Source: Hydractinia symbiolongicarpus
Lineage: Eukaryota > Cnidaria > Hydrozoa > Anthoathecata > Hydractiniidae
DNA length: 64,000 nucleotides
NCBI RefSeq assembly: GCF_029227915.1
Contig: NC_079888.1
Location: 1,362,001-1,426,000 of the forward strand
Direction: 5' to 3'
Position numbers and translations under genes: made by a program
Notes under the pieces: model-generated
What the model saw: the letters and a program-made list of their open reading frames with translations, nothing else
What the model was told of the DNA's origin: nothing
Databases searched by the model: none
Shown here: positions 47,217-58,446 of the stretch, piece by piece
How positions within the stretch are numbered: the first letter of the stretch is position 1
Layout: the number at the start of each line of letters is the position of its first letter

Positions 47217-49049
47217 GGGTGTAATGGTTATATGGATGTGCAAGACGGTTTATCTGTGTATTCGAAGCGTTAACTCCCGTGTCACGAGTAGGTTTTGAAC
47301 TTTCGCAGGAACTTATTTCGCAAATAGAAAGATGTTACCTGATTTTTTTCTACGACGGATTAACAACATAAGCTGTGTTTTTGTAATGGCGTCATCACAC
47401 CGGTCAAAAAATAAAACCGTGAATTTAGGAGTGGTTCATAAAATTTCATGTCGTAAATCACTGTTCGTGAAAACTAAAGTATCTGAATGTATAAGTAAGT
47501 TTATAAAATCAATTTGTTAAAACTTGCCAATTCACAATGGTGTTCCTGGCCTCCAAATCCAGCGCCGACAAGTAAGTACTGTTCAACTTTTTTTAATTTG
47601 AATGAAAATAGGAGCAAAACTTTAACCAGTGTCTTAAACCGTATTAAAAGACCGATATAGAAAAATCAAAGTTGTCAAGTTGAGTCTTTCAATAATATCC
47701 AATGAACATTGCATACTTATTGTTCTTTTGTTCACTGTTTAATGTGTACCGTAGAAATGTTTGAAGATGTTTTCAAAAACAACTTTTAATTTTTTCGAAT
47801 AGTCAAAAGGACTCTATGAAAGAAATTAACCCCAAAATATAATTGATCGCTCAAGACACATTTCTGCAAATTATCCTAAAAAAATTTAAATTATATGTAA
47901 GCAATTAGTATAAAAAAAACAGCATGATAAATAATTCACTTTTTTCTTTTTTTTAAAGTCCTCGTTTTCCGTAATTTATTATTTAATTTAATTTTTAACC
48001 TATGTCATTGTATACATGGTTTGTGGCTTATGTAGCTCTGAGAGTAAAAGGTGGTACAATATAGCGCAGTTAGTACAATTGTAGAGTACCTTAATAAAGT
48101 ATCAATTCAAACAAAATAAAGAATAAGTTAGTGACGAAGAAAAACAAAATAATAGTACAGTACAGTTCTTGTCCTCTCTTTATGCACATTAGCTACAATC
48201 CTGGTAAAATCCTATACGAATAAATGCTTAATTAAAATATCCACAAGTAATAATTTATTTTAGAAGATCCTGTTTTGCAAGCCAAAAATGGTCAAAAATT
48301 TTCCATTCCCTAAAATACAATGAGCAATATTGTAGTTTAAATACTGAACAGCAAACAGAACAAAAACAAAAAAAATCATACTTTACGCTCAATTATACAA
48401 TTTCGAAGATGTTAAAATTATGCTTTTCTAGTGGTATGAAGTATCCGTAAAACTTCAGCCTGCAATGAGATTTAAAACCTTACTATTTCTGTTTATTATA
48501 GTGCGAAACCAAGCCTGTTTGCTGCGGGCGCAAGCCGTGCTGCGAAACATGCAAAAAAAATAAACACAGAGAATGTGATGTTATAGCGCATCCGAATTGC
48601 AATCGTTAATGTTGAAGATATTCATTTACAGCTTTTTACTCAGCGCAAGAAACACGTTTTGTGACAATGTTACAAAAATGTTAAACACGTGTTGTGGATA
48701 ATGCAATATAGTTACAGTTATGAGTTGGAAACGTTGTTTTTTTTAAAAAACCTAAATACTGATGCAGATTTTTTAAGTATCCTTTACTACATGTGGGGGT
48801 CACATTAGGTGCCTGCTTAAGCTAATTTAAATCCATGCTTTCAGTACAATAGAAGTTTCTTTTTCTCAAAAAAATAAAAAATGCCGATGATAAGTGAAGA
48901 CAGATTTCTTCATTACAAAAATATTTTAAACATGAACAACAGATGTAAAAAAAGAAAACATCAAACTTAAAAACATAGAGCAGATGCTGACAATGATATA
49001 GCATCAAATTGAGTAAAAATGGCGGACTTGAAGAACTGAAAGCGAGAAA
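47217..49049 (+). repeat. Array unit 20 (higher-order block B)
   Basis: It is 1833 bp long, with the donor at 47572. The eight-Cys exon at 48502-48609 is intact with one silent Cys codon change (TGT to TGC). Confidence 0.9.
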
Positions 49050-49965
49050 GGGTGTAATGGTTATATGGATGTGCAACACGGTTTATCTGTGTATTTGAAG
49101 CGTTAATCCCGTGTCACGAGTAGGTTTTGAACTTTCGCAGGAACTTATTTCGCAAATAGAAAGATGTTACCTGATTTTTTTCTATGACGGATTAACAACA
49201 TAAGCTGTGTTTTTGTAATGGCGTCATCACACCGGTCAAAAAATAAAACCGTGAATTTAGGAGTGGTTCATAAAAATTCATGACGTAAATCACTGTTCAT
49301 GAAAACTAAAGTATTCGAAGGTATAAGTAAGTTTATAAAATCAATTTGTTAAAACTTGCCAATTCACATTGGTGTTCCTGGCCTCCAAATCCAGCGGTGA
49401 AAAGTAAGTACTGTTTATCTTTTTTTTAATTTGAATGGAAATAGGAGCAAAACTTTAATCAGTGTCTTAAAACGTATTAAAAGACCGATATAGAAAAATC
49501 AAAGTTGTCAAGTTGAGTGTTTCGGTAATATCCAATGAACATTGCATCCTTATTGTTCTTTTGTTCACTGTTTAATGTGTACCGTGGGAATGCTTGAAGA
49601 TGTTTTCAAACACAACTTTTAATTTTTTCGAATAGTCAAAAGGACTCTATGAAAGAAATTAACCCCAAAATATAATTGATCGCTCAAGACACATTTCTGC
49701 AAATTATCCTAAAAAAATTTAAATTATATGTATGCAATTAGTATAAAAAAAAACAGCATGATAAATAATTCACTTTTTTCTTTTTTTTTAAAGTCCTCGT
49801 TTTCCGTAATTTATTATTTAATTTATTTTTTAACCTATGTCATTGTATACATGGTGTGTGGCTTATGTAGCTCTGAGAGTAAAAGGTGGTACAATATAGC
49901 GCAGTTAGTACAATTGTAGAGTACCTTAATAAAGTATCAATTCAAACAAAATAAAGAATAAGTTA

Positions 49966-50754
49966 GTGACAAAGAAAAACAAAATAATAGTGCAGTACAG
50001 TTCTTGTCCTCTCTTTATGCACATTAAAAAATCGTCTGTAGTGCTTCTTGGTGTTACGATTGACTCGAGACTAAACTTTCATTCGCATGTCAAAAACATC
50101 TGTAATAAGGCTAGTAGGAAACTCAACGTGCTTCAAAGGATATCTTCCTTTTTGACACCCAAGATGAAGCGTTTTCTCTTCAATTCATTTATTTTGTCTC
50201 AGTTTTCTTACTGTCCCTTAGTATGGATGTTTTGTGGAAAAGTTGCGAATAATCGAATCAATCGTATTCATGAACGTTGTCTAAGAATCATACAGGACGA
50301 TATAAATGGCAGTTACGATGAACTTTTATCTTTATGTAATGTTAAAAATATTCACATCATCAATTTACAGAATTTAATGAAAGAGGTTTACAAATTTTTA
50401 AATGGATTGTCACCTCTATATATGAACGAGATATTTTCTGTTAGGGAAAACAAGTACAACCTTCGTTGCTTTAATTTGATCAGGCGACCAACTTGTCGGA
50501 CAACGTACTATGGCTTAAATACTTTTTCAAATATTGCAGGGAAGCTATGGATATCTGTGCCTGACGCTACAAAGAATGCTCCTTCTCTCGAAGCCTTCCG
50601 TAGCTCAATAAAATTTTGGGAAGGTGATGTTTGCACCTGTAAAATATGCATGGATATACCATACATATTTAAACTTTACTTATTTATTTATTTATTTTTC
50701 TTATTTTTTATCGCTGTTTGCCCTGTTTTACGTTTTGTTGTCGATTTAAATTAG
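49966..50754 (+). pseudogene. Chimeric ORF: array sequence plus LINE RT C-terminus (B)
   Basis: This is the same fusion as at 40228-40935 but 27 codons longer because the original stop is mutated. The extension is Phe/Leu-rich translated 3' UTR. Confidence 0.6.
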
Positions 50755-50823
50755 TTATTTAAATACTATTGTATCTATCGACGTTAAATAAAGAGAAAAT
50801 CAAAAAAAAAAAAAAAAAAAAAT
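50027..50823 (+). mobile_element. 5'-truncated CR1/L2-like LINE, copy B
   Basis: The insertion is at the same position in the unit and has the same 5' truncation point as copy A, so it was copied by duplication, not by a second insertion. By eye only three substitutions separate the two copies apart from poly-A length. One changes the stop TAA of copy A to AAA, extending the frame to 50754. Confidence 0.85.
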
Positions 50824-51708
50824 CATTAGCTACAATCGTGGTAAAATCCTACACGAATAAATGCTTAATTAAAATATCCACAAGTAATAATTTATTTTAG
50901 TAGATGCTGTTTTGCAAGCCAAAAAATGATCAAACATTTTCCATTCTCTAAAATACAATGAGCAATATTGTAGTTTAAATACTGAACAGCAAACAGAACA
51001 AAAACAAAAAATTCATACTTTACGCTCAATTATACAATTTCGAAGATGTTAAAATTATGCTTTTCTAGTGGTATGAAGTATCCGTAAAACTTCAGCCTGC
51101 AATGAGATTTAAAACCTTACTATTTCTGTTTATTATAGTGCAAAACCAAGCCTGTTTGTTGCGGGCGCAAGCCGTGCTGCGAAACATGCAAAAAAATAAA
51201 CACAGAGAATGTGATGTTATAGCGCATCCGAATTGCAATCGTTAATGTTGAAGATATTCATTTACAGCTTTTTACTCAGCGCAAGAAACACGTTTTGTGA
51301 CAATGTTACAGAAATGTTAAACACGTGTTGTGGATAATGCAATATAGTTACAGTTATGAGTTGGAAACGTTTTTTTTTTTTTTTAAAAACCTTTTAAAAA
51401 TTTAAAAAATAACATACTGATGCAAATTTTTTAAGTATCCTTTACTACATGTGGGGGTCACATTAGGTGCCTGCTTGAGCTAATTTAAATCCATGCTTTC
51501 AGTACAATAGAAGTTTCTTTTTCTCAAAAAAAATAAAAAATGCCGATGATAAGTGAAGACAGATTTATTCATTACAAAAATATTTTAAACATGAACAACA
51601 GATGTAAAAAAAGAAAACATCAAACTTAAAAACATAGAGCAGATGCTGACAATGATATAGCATCAAATTGAGTAAAAATGGCGGACTTGAAGAACTGAAA
51701 GCGAGAAA

Positions 51709-53563
51709 GGGTGTAATGGTTATATGGATGTGCAAGACGGTTTATCTGTGTATTTGAAGCGTTAACTCCCGTGTCACGAGTAGGTTTTGAACTTTCGCAG
51801 GAACTTATTTCGCAAATAGAAAGATGTTACCTGATTTTTTTCTATGACGGATTAACAACATAAGCTGTGTTTTTGTAATGGCGTCATCACGCCGGTCAAA
51901 AAATAAAACCGTGAATTTAGGAGTGGTTCATAAAATTTCATGACGTAAATCACTGTTCGTGAAAACTAAAGTATTCGAATGTATAAGTTTATAAAATCAA
52001 TTTGTTAAAACTTGCCAATTCACAATGGTGTTCCTGGCCTCCAAATCCAGCGGCGACAAGTAAGTACTGTTTATCTTTTTTTTTAATTTGAAAGAAAATA
52101 GGAGCAAAACTTTAATCATTGTCTTAAAACGTATTAAAAGACCGATATAGAAAAATCAAAGTTGTCAAGTTGAGTCTTTCGGTAATATCCAATGAACATT
52201 GCATCCTTATTGTTCTTTTGTTCACTGTTTAATGTGTACCGTAGGAATGCTTGAAGATGTTTTCAAACACAACTTTTAATTTTTTCGAATAGTCAAAAGG
52301 ACTCTATGAAAGAAATTAACCCCAAAATATAATTGATCGCTCAAGACACATTTCTGCAAATTATCCTAAAAAAATTTAAATTATATGTATGCAATTAGTA
52401 TAAAAAAAAAGCATGATAAATAATTCACTTTTTTCTTTTTTTTTAAAGTCCTCGTTTTCCGTAATTTATTATTTAATTTATTTTTTAACCTATGTCATTG
52501 TATACATGGTTTGTGGCTTATGTAGCTCTGAGAGTAAAAGGTGGTACAATATAGCGCAGTTAGTACAATTGTAGAGTACCTTAATAAAGTATGAATTCAA
52601 ACAAAATAAAGAATAAGTTAGTGACAAAGAAAAACAAAATAATAGTACAGTACAGTTCTTGTCCTCTCTTTATGCACATTAGCTACAATCGTGGTAAAAT
52701 CCTACACGAATAAATGCTTAATTAAAATATCCACAAGTAATAATTTATTTTAGTAGATGCTGTTTTGCAAGCCAAAAAATGATCAAAAATTTTCCATTCT
52801 CTAAAATACAATGAGCAATATTGTAGTTTAAATACTGAACAGCAAACAGAACAAAAACAAAAAAATTCATACTTTACGCTCAATTATACAATTTCGAAGA
52901 TGTTAAAATTATGCTTTTCTAGTGGTATGAAGTATCCGTAAAACTTCAGCCTGCAATGAGATTTAAAACCTTACTATTTCTGTTTATTATAGTGCGAAAC
53001 CAAGCCTGTTTGTTGCGGGCGCAAGCCGTGCTGCGAAACATGCAAAAAAAATAAACACAGAGAATGTGATGTTATAGCGCATCCGAATTGCAATCGTTAA
53101 TGTTGAAGATATTCATTTACAGCTTTTTACTCAGCGCAAGAAACACGTTTTGTGACAATGTTACAGAAATGTTAAACACGTGTTGTGGATAATGCAATAT
53201 AGTTACAGTTATGAGTTGGAAACGTTTTTTTTTTTTTTAAAAAACCTTTTAAAAATTTAAAAAATAACATACTGATGCAGATTTTTTAAGTATCCTTTAC
53301 TACATGTGGGGGTCACATTAGGTGCCTGCTTAAGCTAATTTAAATCCATGCTTTCAGTACAATAGAAGTTTCTTTTTCTCAAAAAAAATAAAAAATGCCG
53401 ATGATAAGTGAAGACAGATTTATTCATTACAAAAATATTTTAAACATGAACAACAGATGTAAAAAAAGAAAACATCAAACTTAAAAACATAGAGCAGATG
53501 CTGACAATGATATAGCATCAAATTGAGTAAAAATGGCGGACTTGAAGAACTGAAAGCGGGAAA
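51709..53563 (+). repeat. Array unit 22
   Basis: It is 1855 bp long, with the donor at 52060 and an intact eight-Cys exon at 52993-53100. It closely matches unit 9. Confidence 0.9.
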
Positions 53564-55377
53564 GGGTGTAATGGTTATATGGATGTGCAAGACGGTTTAT
53601 CTGTGTATTTGAAGCGTTAACTCCCGTGTCACGAGTAGGTTTTGAACTTTCGCAGGAAGTTATTTCGCAAATAGAAAGATGTTACCTGATTTTTTTCTAT
53701 GACGGATTAACAACATAAGCTGTGTTTTTGTAATGGCGTCATCACACCGGTCAAAAAATAAAACCGTGAATTTAGGAGTGGTTTATAAAATTTCATGACG
53801 TAAATCACTGTTCGTGAAAACTAAAGTATTCGAATGTATAAGTTAGTTTATAAAATCAATTTGTTAAAACAATGGTGTTCCTGGCCTCCAAATCCAGCGG
53901 CGACAAGTAAGTACTGTTTACCTTTCTTTTTTAATTTGAATGAAAATAGGAGCAAAACTTTAATTAGTGTCTTAAAACCTATTAAAAGACCGATATAGAA
54001 AAATCAAAGTTGTCAAGTTGAGTCTTTCGGTAATATCCAATGAACATTGCATCCTTATTGTTCTTTTGTTCACTGTTTAATGTGGCCGTGGGAATGCTTG
54101 AAGATGTTTTCAAACACAACTTTTAATTTTTTCGAATAGTCAAAAGGACTCTATGAAAGAAATTAACCCCAAAATATAATTGATCGCTCAAGACACATTT
54201 CTGCAAATTATCCTAAAAAAATTTAAATTATATGTAAGGAATTAGTATAAAAAAAACAGCATGATAAATAATTCACTTTTTTCTTTTTTTTTAAAGTCCT
54301 CGTTTTCCGTAATTTATTATTTAATTTATTTTTTAACCTATGTCATTGTATTCATGGTTTGTGGCTTATGTAGCTCTGAGAGTAAAAGGTGGTACAATAT
54401 AGCACAGTTAGTACAATTGAAGAGTACCTTAATAAAGTATCAATTCAAACAAAATAAAGAATAAGTTAGTGACGAAGAAAAACAAAATAACAGTACAGTA
54501 CTGTTCTTGTCCTCTCTTTATGCACATCAGCTACAATCCTGGTAAAATCCTATACGAATAACTGCTTAATTAAAATATCTACAAGTAATAATTTATTTTA
54601 GAAGATGCTGTTTTGCAAGCCAAAAAATGGTCAAAAATTTTCCATTCTCTAAAATACAATGAGCAATATTGTAGTTTAAATACTGAACAGCAAACAGAAC
54701 AAAAACAAAAAAATTCATATTTTACGCTCAATTATACAATTTCGAAGATGTTAAAATTATGCTTTTTTAGTGGTATGAAGTATCCGTAAAACTTCAGCCT
54801 GCAATGAGATTTAAAACCTTACTATTTCTGTTTATTATAGTGCGAAAATAAGCCTGTTTGTTGCGGGCGCAAGCCGTGCTGCGAAACATGCAAAAAAAAT
54901 AAACACAGAGAATGTGATGTTATAGCGCATCCGAATTGCAGCTTTTTACTCAGCGCAAGAAACACGTTTTGTGACAATGTTACAGAAATGTTAAACACGT
55001 GTTGTGGATAATGCAATATAGTTACAGTTATGTGTTGGAAACGTTTTTTTTTTTAAAACCTTTTAAAAATTTAAAAAATAACATACTGATGCAGATTTTT
55101 TAAGTATCCTTTACTACATGTGGGGGTCACATTAGGTGCCTGCTTAAGCTAATGTAAATCCATGCTTTCAGTACAATAGAAGTTTCTTTTTCTCAAAAAA
55201 AATAAAAAATGCCGATGATAAGTGAAGACAGATTTCTTCATTACAAAAATATTTTAAACATGAACAACAGATGTAAAAAAAGAAAACATCAAACTTAAAA
55301 ACATAGAGCAGATGCTGACAATGATATAGCATCAAATTGAGTGAAAATGGCGGACTTGAAGAACTGAAAACGAGAAA
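53564..55377 (+). repeat. Array unit 23 (extended Cys frame)
   Basis: It is 1814 bp long, with the donor at 53907. In the eight-Cys exon (54841-55011) a ~29-bp deletion removes the usual stop. The frame continues 22 codons further and gains three more Cys before a TAA at 55009-55011. Confidence 0.9.
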
Positions 55378-55443
55378 GGGTGTAACGTTTATATGGATGT
55401 GCAAGACGGTTTATCTGTGTATTTGAAGCGTTAACTCCCGTGT
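55378..55443 (+). repeat. Array unit 24 (terminal partial)
   Basis: Only the first 66 bp of a unit remain (to ACTCCCGTGT). The single-copy flank starts with TCGCCTGTAAC. Confidence 0.85.
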
Positions 55444-56482
55444 TCGCCTGTAACACAAACATGTATGTTTATACAAACCAAGGTATCTGTCATACCAGAT
55501 GAAAATATTGAGTACCTGTTAAGTTACTTATGGATGTACATCATACATATTGAATTTTCTTATGTTTTGGACAAAGGTATTATTTGAAAAGATCCATTTT
55601 TGATTAGTGATAGCTAATTCGAGTTATTCAAACAATTTCAAGATAGCTAGCTATACACAAAATACCAACACATGAACAGTTTTAAATTGATAATATTTTA
55701 GTGGAAGGGGATGAACGGTGCGACACCTGGAAAGTTAGAAAGTTTAAAATTTGGGTTAGTCATATAAAAGATAATTATACCTTGAATAATTTTTTCTTAT
55801 AAAGATGTGAATAGCTTGACTAGCCGTTCTCTAAATGTGCTCATGTATTTGTCATCGTATCTCCTACAAATTTTTTCCCACCTTATGCTGGAATTTTGCG
55901 GCAAATGTTTTTCTAGCAGTAGTTGTATTGACATTTTAATGTAGCTACGCATATTTCCTAATTATAATTATCCTAGTACGTAACTGATTATTTTTCAATT
56001 TTTTTATAGAAAAAAAAACAAGTAACTGTTTGAAAGACCAGTATGAGAGTAAATTACAGCATCTGAATATATAGAGGTATTGCTTGAAACAGTTTATAGT
56101 TAGTTCCATAGGTCGCTCCATTTTAATGAAATAAATAGAACGAAGTAGCAGGAGATCAGATGCAATTTCTTGATATATAAAAATAAAGAAATTGAGTGGA
56201 AATATCAATCGATATTATGTCAACATTGTATTATCATCTACTGGAAAAAGTTTGTTAAACATTGTACTTTTCACTGCTAGCACCGTAACGCATCTGTTTG
56301 CAGTTTTTGCTACTATCTGAAAACTTTCAGCAAAATTAGCGCACAATACAATATAAGAATATCGATGGCTATGATGAAATTTCAATCAAGCACGATCCGC
56401 ACAATTTTGGAGAATATCGATGCTGTCTTTTTACTCAGCTAAGGTTGATTGAATTAAATTAATTTTACTCTTTTAATTTCAG
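55444..56482. other. AT-rich non-coding flank of the array
   Basis: I see no array sequence and no supported exon up to the microexon at 56483. The open frame at 55945-56208 on the minus strand has no recognisable feature. Confidence 0.4.
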
Positions 56483-56503
56483 CCTTCATCGACGACGACA
56501 GTC
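56483..56503 (+). CDS. 21-nt microexon candidate
   Basis: The segment CCTTCATCGACGACGACAGT plus C is bracketed by an excellent acceptor (CTCTTTTAATTTCAG) and a consensus donor (GTAAGTATT). The length is seven codons, so inclusion keeps the frame. It belongs to a gene whose other exons are not all visible. Confidence 0.5.
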
Positions 56504-58219
56504 GTAAGTATTATATTTGTTTTTAAGAAAGAACAAAAAACGTGTTTTTTTTTTCTTATTGATACAAAATTTTTCTCTGCGATCGGCCAGACGCCAATGC
56601 TCCCCAAACGCCCAATTATAAAATGTATCACCAACTCTCCCGTTAGGAGCGAAATTTCGAAAGGTTCTGAAGCCTTGCGTTTAGATAAAGCATGTTATTA
56701 TGTTGATTTATTCTAGGCATAAGAAGCTTAGTATTCCTAAAAGTTTAAGGGGCAAATAAATACAGAGCACTCACAACTATAATATAAAACAATGCAAAAT
56801 TTTTTTCTATTTTTTTTACTGGAATAATGCATGGGAAATACATCCCAAGTTTAAAACTTTGCTAAAACTTACTGTTGCAGTTCGACAAAACGTGCGTCTT
56901 TGATTTTAAAGTTTGTAGAATATAAATATTTTAAAATTATATAAAAACATAATAAGAAATATCGAAAGTGTCCATGGAGCTCTGCATAAGTACTTAAATA
57001 TTTCAATTGCCCAAAAAAATGTTAAACTTAAAATGGCATAAATTTAAATAAAGAAACTCAAATTATTTCATGCAACGCATTCCACTAATTTATAGTACTC
57101 TGGCTCTGGTCCTATTTAGTCACAAATCTGACACATTTGGATGGAGGAAAATGATGTCAGCGTAAATTCCCAACCATGAAATTTGACTTTTGAATTAGTA
57201 ATAAAACCATTAATGTACAATTTTATTCTTTTGTCTTTTTCATTTGAAACAAGGTTTATTAAAAAAGTCCCTTGACCTAAACAAGGGTCAATTTTGATAT
57301 TCCATATCACATTTAAGATCTACGCGAGATGCATTTATGTATGGTCAGTTATTTAATGTTAATTAAATATATAAATTAAAAAGTGTGGCACAAAATCTCC
57401 CTTACAAGTACATGCTTTCCGTACTACAAACAAAATCGTTAATCATGCTATAGGTTTATACATTAACTTTTCCATGTTCACTATTCTAGCAACTAGAGTA
57501 GAAATGCAACATAAATCCACTTAAAAATGGTTTGTTCTTTGCTAATCATGCATGTCAGGCGAAATATTTTCTGTTTACTTTTTTGTATAATAGCTTTGAT
57601 CGATCTTATACCAATAACGTCAAAAGTCACAAATTTTGTAACATTAAAGCACATCATAAACGGTACTAAGAAGAATGAATAACGGAGTGCTGACTGTAAA
57701 TACATTTTCTAAATATTTCACAAAAATACACTATCCTCAGGATTTCTGCATTCGCTTCTTTAACTCAAATAAAAATCTTCCAAGAAACTTGACCTTTGGT
57801 CATCTTCAGAAAATGCCGTGTTTAACTCCATATCGCGCAAGAATAATTTTCTATGCTGATAAGTGCGTAAATTCTACGTTGTTTTATCAACGTTTTATTT
57901 ATTAGTCGCATAAACTCTGCGAAGACTGCACCATATATCTGGCCGACTACGTTTTGAATGAAAAGTGACGAATATCGGGGGAAACAGGGTGTTGTTGTAG
58001 TTGGTACTATGGTAAATTACCATCTTTTAATTTCAAGTTGTGATTTAGCAAAATAAAGGTCTATGTCATTTTATAGGATAAACACTGTAATCACTTCCGT
58101 GCGAAAATAATGTATTACAATTTACCAGCAAGATTATAAAATCAGATGAAAATGTTTTGCCAATTCAAGCCAAATTGGAGAAAAGTTAATTTCGTGAATT
58201 CTCAAAAATATCTGACTAC
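56504..58219. other. Probable intron / non-coding AT-rich DNA
   Basis: No supported exon is present. From about 58085 the sequence aligns with the array unit just upstream of its short exon (AATCACT, TTATAAAATCA and GCCAATTCA blocks in the same order). Confidence 0.4.
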
Positions 58220-58345
58220 ATGAACAATGCAAGTACTCATATCAAGAAATTTGCGGCCTATTTCAATAGTCGTAAATTAAACAACGGGGTATATGGAAGC
58301 CAAGGTGCATATGGTGTTCCTGGCCACCAAGTCCAGCTAAGGCAA
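58220..58345 (+). CDS. Collagen-like exon, single-copy relative of array exon
   Basis: An ATG opens 42 codons that end at CAA|GTAAGT. The C-terminal part holds five Gly-X-Y triplets (GVY GSQ GAY GVP GHQ) followed by VQLRQ. The last codons match the short exon of the array units in frame (YGVPGHQVQLRQ against NGVPGLQIQRRQ), and the DNA upstream is also homologous. The array copies lack about 130 bp of this exon. The Gly-X-Y run is far too short for a fibrillar collagen. The start could instead lie further upstream if an acceptor precedes it. It is most likely an exon of a small secreted or structural protein. Confidence 0.45.
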
Positions 58346-58446
58346 GTAAGTAATTTTTTGTTGTTTAGTAAATTTGCACTAAAAAAATGCGAAAAGGTTT
58401 TTGTAATTCACTGAGTTTGTTATTTGTACATCTATATTATTGGCAG

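Larger units (their letters stand above)
49050..51708 (+). repeat. Array unit 21 with LINE insertion (higher-order block B)
   Basis: It is 2659 bp long, including the LINE at 50027-50823. The donor is at 49404 (short exon begins TTGGTG instead of ATGGTG). The eight-Cys exon at 51139-51245 has A7 instead of A8, shifting the frame after the sixth Cys. Confidence 0.9.
42271..52010 (+). repeat. Higher-order repeat block B (five units)
   Basis: This second copy of the five-unit block is about 9.74 kb long and includes the second LINE copy. Only scattered substitutions separate it from block A, so the duplication is recent. Confidence 0.85.
12022..55443 (+). repeat. 43-kb tandem array of ~24 units with eight-Cys exon
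   Basis: About 24 head-to-tail units of mostly 1.50-1.86 kb are present, counted from the recurring GGGTGTAATGGTTATAT motif. Unit identity is high; the differences are mainly substitutions, homopolymer length changes and a small set of recurring block deletions. Each unit has, in order: the start motif, a TGACGTAA or TGTCGTAA site, a short exon-like piece ending CAA|GTAAGT, a long A/T-rich stretch, a strong acceptor TTTCTGTTTATTATAG, a 35-codon eight-Cys reading frame with stop, a CACGTG E-box and a poly-A/T region. Both array ends fall at the same place in the unit. The adjacent locus at 58.1-58.4 kb is homologous to part of the unit. Confidence 0.97.

Noticed and set aside
35746-47520. 62-codon plus-strand frame in units 14, 15, 19 and 20 upstream of the short exon
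   Set aside because: Most units have TGA in place of a Tyr/Arg-type codon early in the frame and another TGA instead of TGT later. Open only in one related subgroup; better read as part of the promoter/leader region.
39990-54464. Hydrophobic plus-strand frame (about 60 codons) in units 16, 21 and 23 that looks like a signal or membrane segment
   Set aside because: The frame runs through a T homopolymer whose length differs between units, so most units are out of frame. No constraint is visible.
12449-55404. Recurring 70-93-codon minus-strand frame in most array units (Phe/Tyr/Cys-rich)
   Set aside because: It is low-complexity translation of A/T-rich DNA, open in many units only because the units are nearly identical. 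Its 3' end changes with poly-A length and no splice or promoter context supports it.
12022-55443. CRISPR array or rDNA/histone cluster
   Set aside because: Units are 1.5-1.86 kb with no short repeat-spacer pattern, and no rRNA, 5S or histone sequence is present.
55945-56208. 87-codon minus-strand frame next to the array
   Set aside because: Low-complexity Ile/Leu/Phe-rich translation without conserved motifs.
57675-57905. 76-codon frame in the right flank
   Set aside because: No motif and no splice sites at either end; within a probable intron.
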